DNA of 64,000 nt from Fodinicola acaciae (GTDB taxonomy: Bacteria; Actinomycetota; Actinomycetes; Mycobacteriales; HKI-0501). The stretch covers positions 809,235 to 873,234 of the forward strand of contig NZ_WOTN01000001.1 of the NCBI RefSeq assembly GCF_010993745.1. The letters are read 5' to 3'. The translations under genes and the position numbers were made by a program. Shown piece after piece: positions 45,569 to 54,604 of this stretch. Below the pieces are notes generated by a model. That model saw nothing but the letters and a program-made list of their open reading frames with translations, was not told the DNA's origin and did not search any database. Every line of letters begins with the position of its first letter. Position 1 is the stretch's first letter.

Positions 45569-46459
45569 ATGCAACTGCCAGATCTCAACCTGCTGCCGGC
45601 GCTCGACGCGCTGCTGCGCGAGGAGAGCGTCACCGGCGCTGCCGCGCAGCTCAACGTGTCCGCGTCCGCGATGAGCCGCACACTTGGCCGGTTACGCCGA
45701 GCCGTCGGCGACCCGCTGCTCGTACCAGCCGGTCGCGGTCTCACGCTCACACCCCACGCGCGCGAGCTGCGGCCGCGAGTCGAGGCCGCTCTGGCCTCGG
45801 CGCTCGGTGCGCTGCGACCGCAGCCCGCGACGGATTTGTCCAGCGTACGCAGGGATTTCGCGGTCCGGACCAGCGACGGCGTTGCGGTCGTGATCGGTCC
45901 GTCGCTGGTCGCGGCCGCGACGCGTGAGGCGCCGGGGATCCGGCTGCGGATCCTGCCGGAAGGCGACGAGGACCCGGCCGATCTGCGCGACCGCGTCGAT
46001 CTCGACATCGGCGCGCTCGGCGACCTGCCGCCGGACATACGCACGCAGGCATTCGGTGGCGGCCACGGCTACGTGGCGGTGGCGCGGGCCGGCGCGGCCT
46101 ACGCGACGGAGCCGCTCACGATGGCGGATTTCGTGGCGATTCCGCACGTCACCGTGTCCAGGCGCGGCCGCACGCACAGTGTGGTCGACGAGCGGCTCGC
46201 CGACGCGGGTCTGCGCCGGCGGGTGCTCGCGACCGTGCCGACCGCCAGCGCGGCCTGCTTTTTCGCCTTGCGGGCCGAGGTTTTCGCGCTCCTGCCGGAC
46301 GTGATCGCGCGGCACGCGGCGACCGCGATGCCGCTGGCCCTGCTGGCGATCCCGCTCGACCTGCCGCCGGTGCGGATCGGCCAGGCCTGGCACGCACGCC
46401 ACGACCGCGATCCGGCGCACCAGTGGTTGCGCGAGCAGGTCGCCGCGATCGCGGCCTAG
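45569..46459 (+). CDS. LysR-family transcriptional regulator
   Basis: A 296-residue regulator. The N-terminal winged helix is QLPDLNLLPALDALLREESV with AAAQLNVSASAMSRTLGRLR as recognition region; a periplasmic-binding-protein-like effector domain follows (FAVRTSDGVAVVIGPSLV, VPTASAACFFALRAEVFALL). ATG at 45569 is fixed by the start of the domain. It diverges from the MFS gene, which it probably controls. Its TAG stop lies inside the shared terminator hairpin at 46456-46483. Confidence 0.92.
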   Translation: MQLPDLNLLPALDALLREESVTGAAAQLNVSASAMSRTLGRLRRAVGDPLLVPAGRGLTLTPHARELRPRVEAALASALGALRPQPATDLSSVRRDFAVRTSDGVAVVIGPSLVAAATREAPGIRLRILPEGDEDPADLRDRVDLDIGALGDLPPDIRTQAFGGGHGYVAVARAGAAYATEPLTMADFVAIPHVTVSRRGRTHSVVDERLADAGLRRRVLATVPTASAACFFALRAEVFALLPDVIARHAATAMPLALLAIPLDLPPVRIGQAWHARHDRDPAHQWLREQVAAIAA

Positions 46460-46483
46460 GGTTTGTTTCGAAACAGACCCTAG
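46456..46483. terminator. bidirectional terminator containing both stop codons
   Basis: CTAGGGTTTGTTTC and GAAACAGACCCTAG form a 14-bp stem with one mismatched position (G-U possible) and no unpaired spacer, so a few central bases must open as the loop. The LysR TAG (46457-46459) and the complementary-strand TAG of the GNAT gene (46482-46480) both lie in its arms. The plus strand continues ATCTTTC. Symmetry suggests it serves both convergent genes. Confidence 0.65.
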
Positions 46484-47421
46484 ATCTTTCGCTGCCAGGC
46501 GTCGATAACCATGACCGTACGCATGCCGACGCTGGTGTAGAGCGCGAGCGCCGGCGTCACGTTGTTGCTGTCGACGTGCAGGATCGTGCCGACCCGGCCG
46601 GCCGCGGCGTCGGCGGCGATCGCGGTGGTCAGCAGGAGCCGGCCGAGGCCCCGGCCGCGATACGCGGGACGTACGCCGATCGTCGCCACATATCCGCAGT
46701 TTTCGTCCGGCACGAAGTTGTTGTCGCTGATCACCAGCGCCGCCGGCTCGCCGTCGACGTGCGCGACGAGCGTACGCGACCAGTCGTTCACGCTTTGCGT
46801 GTCGTGGCGTTGGAACCAGTGTTCGTACGTGACCGGCACGAATCCGAAGTGTGCGGCGAAACTTTCCTGGTGGATCAGGTGCGCCTCGCGCCGGAGCTCG
46901 TCGGTGACGGCCGGATGCAGCGTCATGCCGGCCGGCAGTCGCGGCGCGGCGACCGGTCCGTCGAAGTCGACGCGCAGCCGGTGATAGCTGGTGGCCTGGG
47001 TGAATCCGTACGAGGAAACCTCCGCCCGCTTGGCCTCGTCGACGCGATAGACGTCGGTGTCCAGCGTGGCGCCGGAAAACCCCATCTCGGCGACCATTTC
47101 CTCGGCTCTGCCAAGGACTTTCGACCAGATCAGCTTGCGGACGTCGTCGTCGGCGCCTGGCCGTACGGTGAGGCCGATGAGAAACAGGTCGCTGGTCTGA
47201 CCTTTGCTGCCAATGCTCGCATAGGCCTGCAGCCGGCCGTGGTCGTCACGGACCAGCCACCAGTTGCGTCGCAGGTCCTGGCCGGGATCGGCCAGCTCGT
47301 CGCGAATGTTGTCGAGCGTCAGGTCCGGCGCGCCGACGACGCTCGTGTCGTACGCGGCGACCAGGTCGTGGATCTCCGCCGCGTCGTCGAGCGTCGGTCG
47401 GCTGATCGGAAATGCGTCCAT
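46480..47421 (-). CDS. GNAT-family acetyltransferase, two tandem domains
   Basis: A 313-residue protein. The C-terminal GNAT fold is complete: ALVISDNNFVPDENCGYVAT, then the acetyl-CoA loop GVRPAYRGRGLGRLLLTTAI, HVDSNNVTPALALYTSVGM. The N-terminal half (LDDAAEIHDLVAAYDTSVVG, LIGLTVRPGADDDVRKLIW) has a degenerate GNAT pattern without a full RGxG loop. The two-domain plan recalls mycothiol synthase (MshD), but I do not assign that function. ATG at 47421 begins the first domain; the frame remains open to 48018. Confidence 0.85.
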   Translation of the reverse strand: MDAFPISRPTLDDAAEIHDLVAAYDTSVVGAPDLTLDNIRDELADPGQDLRRNWWLVRDDHGRLQAYASIGSKGQTSDLFLIGLTVRPGADDDVRKLIWSKVLGRAEEMVAEMGFSGATLDTDVYRVDEAKRAEVSSYGFTQATSYHRLRVDFDGPVAAPRLPAGMTLHPAVTDELRREAHLIHQESFAAHFGFVPVTYEHWFQRHDTQSVNDWSRTLVAHVDGEPAALVISDNNFVPDENCGYVATIGVRPAYRGRGLGRLLLTTAIAADAAAGRVGTILHVDSNNVTPALALYTSVGMRTVMVIDAWQRKI

Positions 47422-47502
47422 ACCGTTGAGTGTGCTGAGCCGGCTCCGCCGGCGCATCCGAATTGACGTGCGACGGTCAAGCGTGGTCCCTACACTGACG
47501 CG

Positions 47503-48225
47503 GTGGCGTATGAAGTGGTGACGACGGGGGACCGGCCGGACCTGGATCCGGGTGCCGCGTTTCGGGACGGTTGGCCGGAATTCATCTTCCACGACCGGAT
47601 CGCCGCCGAGTTCACCGAGCGCGTCGGAAACTACTTTCCGCAGTTTGACATCCTGTTGCTGGGCGACGGCGAGATCGTCGCCGGCGGTTGGGGTGTGCCG
47701 ATCGCCTGGTCCGGCGAGATCCTGGCCGGCGGCTACGACGCCGCGCTCGCGCTTTCGGTCACCGGCCACGAAAACGACACCGAGCCGGACACCTTCTGTG
47801 TGATGGCCGCGGCCGTACGCGCCGACCAGCGAGGTGCCGGCCTGGCCGGTCGTGTGCTGACGGCGCTGCGCGAGCGTGCGGTCGCCGCCGGGCTGTCGAA
47901 AGTCATCGCACCGGTCCGCCCGACGCTGAAGACGCGCTATCCGCTGACGCCGATGGCACGCTTTGCCGAGTGGACCCGCGAGGACGGCCTGCACGTCGAC
48001 GGCTGGATCCGTACGCACCAGCGGCTCGGCGCCACCATCGTCGGGCCGGCGCCGCGGTCGATGGAGATCGCCGGATCCGTTGCGGAGTGGGAATCCTGGG
48101 CCGGGATGCGGTTTCCCGACTCCGGCTCGTACGTCGTTCCGGACGCGCTCGACCTGGTGGTGATCGACCGCGAGGCCGACACCGGCACGTATGTGGAGCC
48201 AAACCTATGGATGCGCCACCGCTAA
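47503..48225 (+). CDS. GNAT-like N-acetyltransferase
   Basis: A 240-residue single-domain protein. The acetyl-CoA-binding region AAAVRADQRGAGLAGRVLTAL follows the strand TFCVMAAAV, as in GNAT proteins; VIAPVRPTLKTRYPLTPMAR is typical of a group of actinobacterial GNATs of unknown substrate. GTG start at 47503. It diverges from the two-domain GNAT gene and its stop overlaps the convergent ABC ATPase gene by 4 bp. Confidence 0.82.
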   Translation: MAYEVVTTGDRPDLDPGAAFRDGWPEFIFHDRIAAEFTERVGNYFPQFDILLLGDGEIVAGGWGVPIAWSGEILAGGYDAALALSVTGHENDTEPDTFCVMAAAVRADQRGAGLAGRVLTALRERAVAAGLSKVIAPVRPTLKTRYPLTPMARFAEWTREDGLHVDGWIRTHQRLGATIVGPAPRSMEIAGSVAEWESWAGMRFPDSGSYVVPDALDLVVIDREADTGTYVEPNLWMRHR

Positions 48226-49208
48226 GGCGTGGTGGCCTCGACCATTGGGTGACAGCAACGAAAAACGTGCTCGCCGGCGCCGTTCACCGAGTCGACCTCC
48301 ATCGCGGGCATCTCGCCGGCGCAGGTGTCGTCGGCGCGCCAGCAGCGCGTACGGAAAGGACAACCGCTCGGCGGATGGGTCGCCGACGGCACCGGACCGC
48401 TCAGCGGAATTGGCTCAAGCGGCGCCAGGAGGCCAGGTGTGGCCGAGAAAAGCGCCCGCGTGTACGGATGGCGGGCCTGGTCGGGCACCGAGCCGGCCGG
48501 TGCCACCTCGACGATCCGACCCAGATACATCGTGACCACCCGGTCGCTCATCCGCCGTACGGTCTGGATGTCGTGTGACACGAACAAAAGCGCCAGTCCG
48601 AGCTGTTGCTTGAGATCCAGCAGCAGGTTGAGAATCTGCGCGCGTACGGACACGTCCAATGCGCTCGTCGGCTCGTCGGCGACAAGCAGCGACGGCTGCA
48701 ACGCGAGCGCACGCGCTATCGCCACGCGTTGTCGCTGACCGCCGGACAGTTGTCCCGGCAACAAATCCGCGACGCTGGACGGCAGGCCGACCTGACCGAT
48801 CAGGTCGCGTACGCGCGCATCGCGCTCGCGTGCCGACCCTCGACCGTGCACGTCCAGCGGATCGCGCAGGATGAGCCGGACCGGCAACCGCCGGTTCAGC
48901 GCGGTCGACGGATCCTGGAAAACCATCCCGGTCGTCGATCCGATGAGCTTGCGGCGAGCACCGGACGGCATCGTCCACACGTCTTTTTCGCCGAACCATA
49001 CGGATCCGGAGGTCGGCGCCTGCAGACCGACCAGCACCTTGGCCAAAGTGGACTTGCCGCAGCCGGACTCGCCAACGACACCAACGGTTTCGCCGGCCGC
49101 GATGGTGAGATCGGCGCCGGTGAGCGCGCACACACGGGCGCGGCCGAACAGTCCGCCGGAGCGTGCTTTGTGCACGACGTGTACGTCGCGCAGGTCGACC
49201 AGCGTCAT
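48222..49208 (-). CDS. dipeptide/oligopeptide ABC importer ATPase (DppF/OppF type)
   Basis: A 328-residue cytoplasmic ATPase that powers the importer encoded upstream. Walker A is GESGCGKST, the signature LSGGQRQRVAIARAL, Walker B LLVADEPTSALD, and the switch His is in LLFVSHDIQTV. The C-terminal oligopeptide-transporter extension has the Cys-rich segment PFRTRCWRADDTCAGE, which in this family can hold an Fe-S cluster. ATG at 49208 with AAGGAG upstream overlaps the stop of the preceding gene (ATGA). Last gene of the operon. Confidence 0.93.
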   Translation of the reverse strand: MTLVDLRDVHVVHKARSGGLFGRARVCALTGADLTIAAGETVGVVGESGCGKSTLAKVLVGLQAPTSGSVWFGEKDVWTMPSGARRKLIGSTTGMVFQDPSTALNRRLPVRLILRDPLDVHGRGSARERDARVRDLIGQVGLPSSVADLLPGQLSGGQRQRVAIARALALQPSLLVADEPTSALDVSVRAQILNLLLDLKQQLGLALLFVSHDIQTVRRMSDRVVTMYLGRIVEVAPAGSVPDQARHPYTRALFSATPGLLAPLEPIPLSGPVPSATHPPSGCPFRTRCWRADDTCAGEMPAMEVDSVNGAGEHVFRCCHPMVEATTP

Positions 49209-51142
49209 GACGTCTCCTTCCCGCCGACCGCGACCGGCGACGCCGGATGGTGGCACGCGGTCTCGTGACCGACCGGACCGGACAGCGGTGGCGCCTGCGT
49301 CGTACAGATCTCCGAGGCCATCGGACAGCGGTCGGCAAACCGGCAGCCGGACGGAAAGTCGGCCGGCGACGGCACGACACCGCGGATCTGCGTGAGGCGC
49401 TCGGCCCCGGATTCCAGCGACAGCACCGATCCGAGCAGGCCGCGTGCGTAATGATGAGCCGGTGCACCGACAAGCTCGGACGTGACACCGGTTTCCACTA
49501 TCTGGCCGCCATACATCACCGCGATCCGGTCGGTGACATCGGCGACCAGCGCCAGGTCGTGCGAGACCAGGATCAGCGCGAAGCCGAGCTCGGCGCGCAA
49601 CCGCAGCAAAAGCTGGATGACCTGCGCCTGGATCGTCACGTCCAGCGCGGTGGTCGGTTCGTCGGCGATGATCAGCCTGGGGTCGCGCGAGAGGGCCATG
49701 GCGATCAGGACTCGCTGCCGCTGGCCACCGGAAAGTTCGTGCGGATACGAGGAAAGCGTACGCGCCGGGTCCAGCCCGACCAGCTCCAGCAGCTCGGTCG
49801 CACCGCGCTTACCGCCGCGTCGCACGACCTGTTTCAGCTGTGCGCGTACGGTCATCGCCGGGTTCAGCGCGGACAGCGCGTCCTGGTAGACGATCGCCAT
49901 CTGGTGGCCGAGCAGCTTCCGGCGCGCACCACGTGACAGCTTCAACAAATCGTTGCCGGCAAAGCGGATCTCGCCGCGTACGCGTGCCTCGCGCGGCTGC
50001 AGACCCATCACCGTCAAGGCGGTCAGCGACTTGCCGCAGCCGGACTCGCCGACGAGCCCGAGGACTTCGCCGGGTCGTACCGAAAACGAGATGCCGTCGA
50101 CGATGTCCACTCCGTCGTGGCGGGTTTCGAAGCCGATGGCCAGGTCGCGTACGTCCAGGATCGGGTCACCAGCCGGCAACGGGCGCGCACGTTCGGCGAG
50201 TCGTTCGGCCGCCTCAGCCAAGCCTGGCAGCTCGATCATTTCCCCTGGCTCGAAAGCCATTGCCGCAGCCGAACGTTTTGCCGTGCTCGTACGCGATGAC
50301 GGCGCCGACCACGCGTCGGAGATCCCCTCGGAGAGAATGTTGAGCGCCAGCACGGTGACCAGGATGAGCAGCCCGGGGAAGACAGTGGCCCACCAACCGC
50401 CGAGCTGCACGAGGTTTTTGCCGTCGGCGATGACGCTTCCCCAGGACGGCTCCGGCGGACGTACGCCGGCGCCGATGAAAGACAGCGACGCCTCGAAAAC
50501 GATGGCGTCGGCGACCATCACCGTGGCGAACACCAAAATCGGTGCCGCGCAGTTGATCGCCACGTGCCGCAGCAGGATGCGAGGCGTACGTGCGCCGATC
50601 ACCCGCTCGGCGGCGACGTAGTCCTCGCCATACTGCGCAAGGACGTTCGCGCGTACGACGCGGGCGATCGACGGCATGTAAAGGAAACCGATCGCCGCCA
50701 CCAACACCGGGATGCTGCCGCCGAACACCGCCACCAGCACGGCAGCCAGTGCGATGCCGGGAAACGCCATGACGACGTCGAGCACGCGCATGATCGTTTC
50801 GTCCAGCCAACGCGCCGACGTTGCCGCCACGGCACCGATAATCGCGCCGACGACGAGCGCGACACCGGTGGCGCCGAGGCCGATGATCAGCGACCAGCGC
50901 GCGCCGTACATGAGCCGGCTGAGAATGTCGCGGTTGGCGCTGTCCAGCCCCATCCAGTGGCTCGCCGACGGCCCGCCGCCGCGAGTTTCCTGCACCAGCG
51001 GCGAATGCGGTGCCAACAGCGGCGCGAAGATCGCGACGACCACCACGACGGCGATGATCGCCAACGCCACGGCCGACATCGGCGACAACCGCCGGAAGGA
51101 AATGCCGGGCCGGGTCAGCCGCTCGGCCAGTTTGCGGCGCAT
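49205..51142 (-). CDS. fusion: DppC-type permease + DppD-type ATPase
   Basis: A 645-residue protein. Residues about 1-285 are a DppC/OppC permease with six helices and the EAA-loop region ERVIGARTPRILLRHV. A linker of about 45 residues (SAPSSRTSTAKRSAAAMAFE) leads into a complete ABC ATPase: GESGCGKSL, LSGGQRQRVLIAMAL, LIIADEPTTALD, LILVSHDLAL, and the C-terminal CRFADRCPMASEICTT motif. Such fusions are known in actinomycete peptide transporters. It works with the separate DppB and DppF-type proteins. Overlaps both neighbours by 1-4 nt. Confidence 0.93.
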   Translation of the reverse strand: MRRKLAERLTRPGISFRRLSPMSAVALAIIAVVVVVAIFAPLLAPHSPLVQETRGGGPSASHWMGLDSANRDILSRLMYGARWSLIIGLGATGVALVVGAIIGAVAATSARWLDETIMRVLDVVMAFPGIALAAVLVAVFGGSIPVLVAAIGFLYMPSIARVVRANVLAQYGEDYVAAERVIGARTPRILLRHVAINCAAPILVFATVMVADAIVFEASLSFIGAGVRPPEPSWGSVIADGKNLVQLGGWWATVFPGLLILVTVLALNILSEGISDAWSAPSSRTSTAKRSAAAMAFEPGEMIELPGLAEAAERLAERARPLPAGDPILDVRDLAIGFETRHDGVDIVDGISFSVRPGEVLGLVGESGCGKSLTALTVMGLQPREARVRGEIRFAGNDLLKLSRGARRKLLGHQMAIVYQDALSALNPAMTVRAQLKQVVRRGGKRGATELLELVGLDPARTLSSYPHELSGGQRQRVLIAMALSRDPRLIIADEPTTALDVTIQAQVIQLLLRLRAELGFALILVSHDLALVADVTDRIAVMYGGQIVETGVTSELVGAPAHHYARGLLGSVLSLESGAERLTQIRGVVPSPADFPSGCRFADRCPMASEICTTQAPPLSGPVGHETACHHPASPVAVGGKETS

Positions 51143-52101
51143 CAGGTCGCGCTCCTCAGCCGCGGATTTACCAGCAGATACAGTACATCGACCAGCAGGT
51201 TGACCACGACGAAGCCAACCGCGATGGTGAGCACGACGCCCTGTACGACCGCCGGATCGCCATTGGTCACCGCGTCGATCATCAGCTTCCCCATCCCTGG
51301 CAACGAAAAGATCGTCTCGATGACGACCGCGCCACCGAGCAGATAGCCGATTCGCAGTCCGAGCACGGTCAACGGTGTGATCAGCGCGTTGCGCAGGACG
51401 TTCCGGCCGACCACGACGATCGGCGGCAGGCCGCTGCCGATGGCCGTACGCACGTAGTCCTTGTCGAGCTCCTCGACCATCGAGGTGCGGATGATCCGGG
51501 TCAGCTGCGCGGCGACCGGCAGCGACAACGACACCGCCGGCAACGTCATCGACTGCAGCCAGCCGACCACCGAGTCACCAGGATTGACATAGCCGCTGGT
51601 CGGAAAAACACCCCAACCGACCGCCAGCCACTGGATGAGCAACAATGCGATCCAGAACGCCGGTGCGGCGACACCGCACAGCGACACGACCCGGATCAGC
51701 TGGTCGGGCCAGAGATCCCGGAAGATGGCCGCGGCGATGCCCAGCACCAGAGCCAAAACCACGCCGATCAGCAGACCAAGCAAAGTCAGCTGCATGGTGA
51801 GCGGCAGCGCGGTCATGACCGAGTCGAGCACCGACGCCTTGGTCAGCACGCTCGTCCCCATGTCACCGTGCAGCAGGTCACCGACAAACCTGAGGTAGCG
51901 CAGCGGCAACGGATCCAGCAGGTGGTTTTCCACCTGGAACTGGTGAATCTGTGCCGCTGTTGGGTTGGTGCCCTGGAAGTACGCGTATTCCGGCTTGTTG
52001 CTGGAAAACCGCATGACAACGAAGACGAACAGGATGATCCCGAGCAGCAGCGGGATCAGTGTCAGCAACCGGCGTACGAGCAGCCGGACGACCATGGCCA
52101 T
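51142..52101 (-). CDS. dipeptide/oligopeptide ABC importer permease (DppB type)
   Basis: A 319-residue inner-membrane protein with six helices. The N-terminal VRLLVRRLLTLIPLLLGIIL and the EAA-like loop VRTAIGSGLPPIVVVGRNVL are typical of DppB/OppB, as is GAVVIETIFSLPGMGKLM. It forms the channel with the permease half of the next gene's product. The start is 3 bp from the upstream substrate-binding-protein stop; its own stop shares one base with the next ATG. Confidence 0.92.
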   Translation of the reverse strand: MAMVVRLLVRRLLTLIPLLLGIILFVFVVMRFSSNKPEYAYFQGTNPTAAQIHQFQVENHLLDPLPLRYLRFVGDLLHGDMGTSVLTKASVLDSVMTALPLTMQLTLLGLLIGVVLALVLGIAAAIFRDLWPDQLIRVVSLCGVAAPAFWIALLLIQWLAVGWGVFPTSGYVNPGDSVVGWLQSMTLPAVSLSLPVAAQLTRIIRTSMVEELDKDYVRTAIGSGLPPIVVVGRNVLRNALITPLTVLGLRIGYLLGGAVVIETIFSLPGMGKLMIDAVTNGDPAVVQGVVLTIAVGFVVVNLLVDVLYLLVNPRLRSAT

Positions 52102-52104
52102 CGG

Positions 52105-53712
52105 TCAGCTCCGCTTGGCCTGCAGCAGGTTGATGCCGGGATAGCCCTGCGCGCGTACGCCGGTCACCTGCTTCGGGTTCCACGCGGTCATCAGCTCGGT
52201 GTGCACGACCGGATAGAGCACCGCGTGCTGGGCGATCAGGTCGATGTAGTGGTGCGTCAGTGCCTTTTTCCGCGCCGGATCCGGATCCTGCGTGGCGCGG
52301 TCCATCAGTGCGAAGAGTGCTTTGGCTTCCGGACTGGCATCCCACTTGGTGTATTTCATCCAGACGCCGCCTTGCGTGTAGTTGTAACGCAGGATCAGAT
52401 CGGCGTCCATGCCGAACTGGTTGGGGTTGGAGGCGGCGGCGACGACCTGGTAGCTCTGCGACTGGTCCATCTTCGTGAACAGCGCGCTGGTGTCCTGTGG
52501 TTGCAACGAAGTCTTGACGCCGATGGCGTTCCACGAGTTGGCGATCGTCGGCAGGCAGTCGACGATCCAGCTCACGTTGACGGCCATCAACGTGACCGAC
52601 AGGCTGGTCACGCCGGCCGCGGCCAGCAACGCCTTGGCCTTGGCCGGATCGTACGAATAGACCGTGCTGGCCTTCGCGTACGACGGATTCTGCTCGTTGA
52701 GGAAGCTGGTCGCTGCCGCGCCGTGTCCCTTGAGCGCCACCTCGATCATCTTTTTCGTGTCGATGGCATAGAAAAGCGCTTGTCGTACCCGCTCGTCGTT
52801 GAACGGCTTGGCTCCGGTGTTGAACATCAGGAACATGTGGTTCATGCCTTTGGCGCCGTCGACCGTCAAACCGCCGCCGCGCAGCTGTTCGATGTTGGCG
52901 TAGGGGATGTTGTCGGAAATCTGCGCCTGTGCGTGCGAGCCGGAGATCTTCGCGACGCGCGCCGATGCGTCCACAATGGACAGCCAGTTCATTTTCTTGA
53001 TCTGCGGCTTGCGCGGACCGTTGTAGTCGGCGAACGCCTCGAAGGTCGTGTTGGACTTCGGATGATGCGCGGTCTGCTTGTACGGTCCGGATCCGACCGC
53101 CTTGCCGCCTTTGGCGGCGTCCCAGCCGCCGGCCACGCCGAAGACGTGCTTTGGCAGGATCTTCGCGATCGTGAGGCGGGGGAGTGCATCGGGAAACGGA
53201 AACTTGAACAGCAGCTCGACGCTGGTGGTGTCGACCTTGCGTACTTCCTTGAGCCAGGAACGGAAAAACGAGCCGGTCAGCGTCTGCGCGGCCGGGTCGA
53301 GGATGCGTTGGAAGGTGAACACCACATCGTCGGTCGTGACCGGCTGGCCGTCATGCCATTTCGCGCCGGAGCGCAAGGTGAACTTCCACGTCGTCGCGGA
53401 CGTGTCGGCCGGCAGCGCGGTGGCGAGCGCCGGATAGGGCTCGCGGGTCACCGGGTCGGTGTCGACGAGGCCTTCGTAGATGTGTTGCATCGCGGCCATC
53501 GTGAAGGCCGAGGCCGTCATCGTCGGGTCCCAGCTCTGGTCGTTGCCATAGCCGATGACCGCGGTGAGCAGGTCCTGGCCACCGTCACCGGCCGAGATGG
53601 TGGAGGCCGGACCGGTGCAGGCGCTGACCGTCGCGGTGATCGCGGCGGCCGCGCCGAGGGTCCCGCTGTAGCGCAGGAAGTCGCGTCGGCTGACGGTGGT
53701 CGGGACTGACAC
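52105..53712 (-). CDS. ABC importer substrate-binding lipoprotein (peptide/nickel family 5)
   Basis: A 535-residue exported solute-binding protein. The GTG start at 53712 has AAGGAG about 7 nt upstream and gives a Tat-type signal (VSRRDFLRYSGTLG) followed by a lipobox ending at about Cys32 (TATVSACTG). Family 5 features include KFTLRSGAKWHDGQPVTTDD and QALFYAIDTKKMIE. It captures the ligand outside the membrane; ligand could be peptide, sugar or other. First gene of the four-gene importer operon; a palindrome upstream suggests control by the divergent FadR-type gene. Confidence 0.92.
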   Translation of the reverse strand: MSVPTTVSRRDFLRYSGTLGAAAAITATVSACTGPASTISAGDGGQDLLTAVIGYGNDQSWDPTMTASAFTMAAMQHIYEGLVDTDPVTREPYPALATALPADTSATTWKFTLRSGAKWHDGQPVTTDDVVFTFQRILDPAAQTLTGSFFRSWLKEVRKVDTTSVELLFKFPFPDALPRLTIAKILPKHVFGVAGGWDAAKGGKAVGSGPYKQTAHHPKSNTTFEAFADYNGPRKPQIKKMNWLSIVDASARVAKISGSHAQAQISDNIPYANIEQLRGGGLTVDGAKGMNHMFLMFNTGAKPFNDERVRQALFYAIDTKKMIEVALKGHGAAATSFLNEQNPSYAKASTVYSYDPAKAKALLAAAGVTSLSVTLMAVNVSWIVDCLPTIANSWNAIGVKTSLQPQDTSALFTKMDQSQSYQVVAAASNPNQFGMDADLILRYNYTQGGVWMKYTKWDASPEAKALFALMDRATQDPDPARKKALTHHYIDLIAQHAVLYPVVHTELMTAWNPKQVTGVRAQGYPGINLLQAKRS

Positions 53713-53751
53713 GGTGTTCTCCTTCGTGACGATCTGCCGCCTTCGTCCATC

Positions 53752-53766
53752 GGATGTCCCACATCC
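53752..53766. promoter_or_regulatory. FadR/GntR-type operator candidate
   Basis: GGATGT-CCC-ACATCC is a perfect inverted repeat with 6-bp arms and a 3-nt centre, lying between the divergent substrate-binding-protein and FadR-type genes. The next bases (CATGTCC) repeat part of an arm. The position favours control of the importer by the adjacent regulator. Inference from symmetry and location. Confidence 0.5.
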
Positions 53767-53866
53767 CATGTCCAAGGGTTAGGGTGGAGGCTAGGACCGG
53801 TCGTCGCCAGCGGTCAAGGGGAGGTTTCCGGAAGATGATGACGCTTTTTGACCGCTGCGTACGGAT

Positions 53867-54592
53867 ATGACCGCCTCGCGCCGGCCGCGGATCGGCCGCG
53901 CCGCCGAGGTCCAGGAGGCGGTCAAGGAGATCATCCTGGCCCGCGGCCTGGTCGCCGGCGACCCGCTGCCGACCGAGTTCGAGCTGATGGACGAGCTCGG
54001 CGCCGGCCGCAACTCGGTACGCGAGGCGCTGAAAGCGCTGCAGGCGGTCGGCATCGTTGAGATCCGGCACGGTTTTGGCATGTTCGTCGGTCGGATGACG
54101 CTCAGTGGCCTGGTCGACGAGCTGGCCTTTCACAGCCGCATGACGCTTGCCGACGGCTGCGACGAGCTCGGTCACCTCATGGAGGTGCGGGAGCTGCTGG
54201 AGATCGGGCTCGTGCAGCGCCTCGTCGAGGAGCGCGCCGACCTCACGCCAGCCACCGAGATCATCGCGCAGATGACCGCCGAGGCGCGGGCCGGCGCCGT
54301 ATCGGCGCAGACCGACCGGCGGTTTCACGAGGTGCTCTATCGCCCGCTCGGCAACCCTCTGGTCGTACGGCTGCTCAGCGCTTTTTGGGATGTGTACGCG
54401 CAACTGCGCGACCAGCTTGGTGACGCGGACGAGTCGGCTGAGGACGTCGTACGCCGTCACCGCGACATCCTCGACGCGGTCGCGTCCGGCGATGGAGCCG
54501 GTGCGGCGGCCGCGATGCGCGCTCATTTCGATGGCGTACGCGCGCGGCTGGTCCGCCTTCGCCAGTCGGGACCCGTCCCCGGTGAGCTGTAA
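53867..54592 (+). CDS. FadR-subfamily GntR transcriptional regulator
   Basis: A 241-residue regulator. The N-terminal winged helix is typical of GntR (VKEIILARGLVAGDPLPTEF, then ELGAGRNSVREALKALQAVG with GIVEIRHGFGMFV as wing). The C-terminal helical FCD domain contains EVRELLEIGLVQRL, RRFHEVLYRPLGNPLV and HRDILDAVASGDG, whose Asp/His residues bind metal in FCD proteins. It is divergent from the importer operon and probably represses it until the imported compound or its product binds. Confidence 0.92.
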   Translation: MTASRRPRIGRAAEVQEAVKEIILARGLVAGDPLPTEFELMDELGAGRNSVREALKALQAVGIVEIRHGFGMFVGRMTLSGLVDELAFHSRMTLADGCDELGHLMEVRELLEIGLVQRLVEERADLTPATEIIAQMTAEARAGAVSAQTDRRFHEVLYRPLGNPLVVRLLSAFWDVYAQLRDQLGDADESAEDVVRRHRDILDAVASGDGAGAAAAMRAHFDGVRARLVRLRQSGPVPGEL

Positions 54593-54604
54593 GACGATGA
54601 CCGG

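Noticed and set aside
46480-48018. 512-codon version of the two-domain GNAT protein
   Set aside because: The first about 199 codons are Arg/Gly/Asp-rich shadow of the divergent GNAT gene; the real domain starts at 47421.
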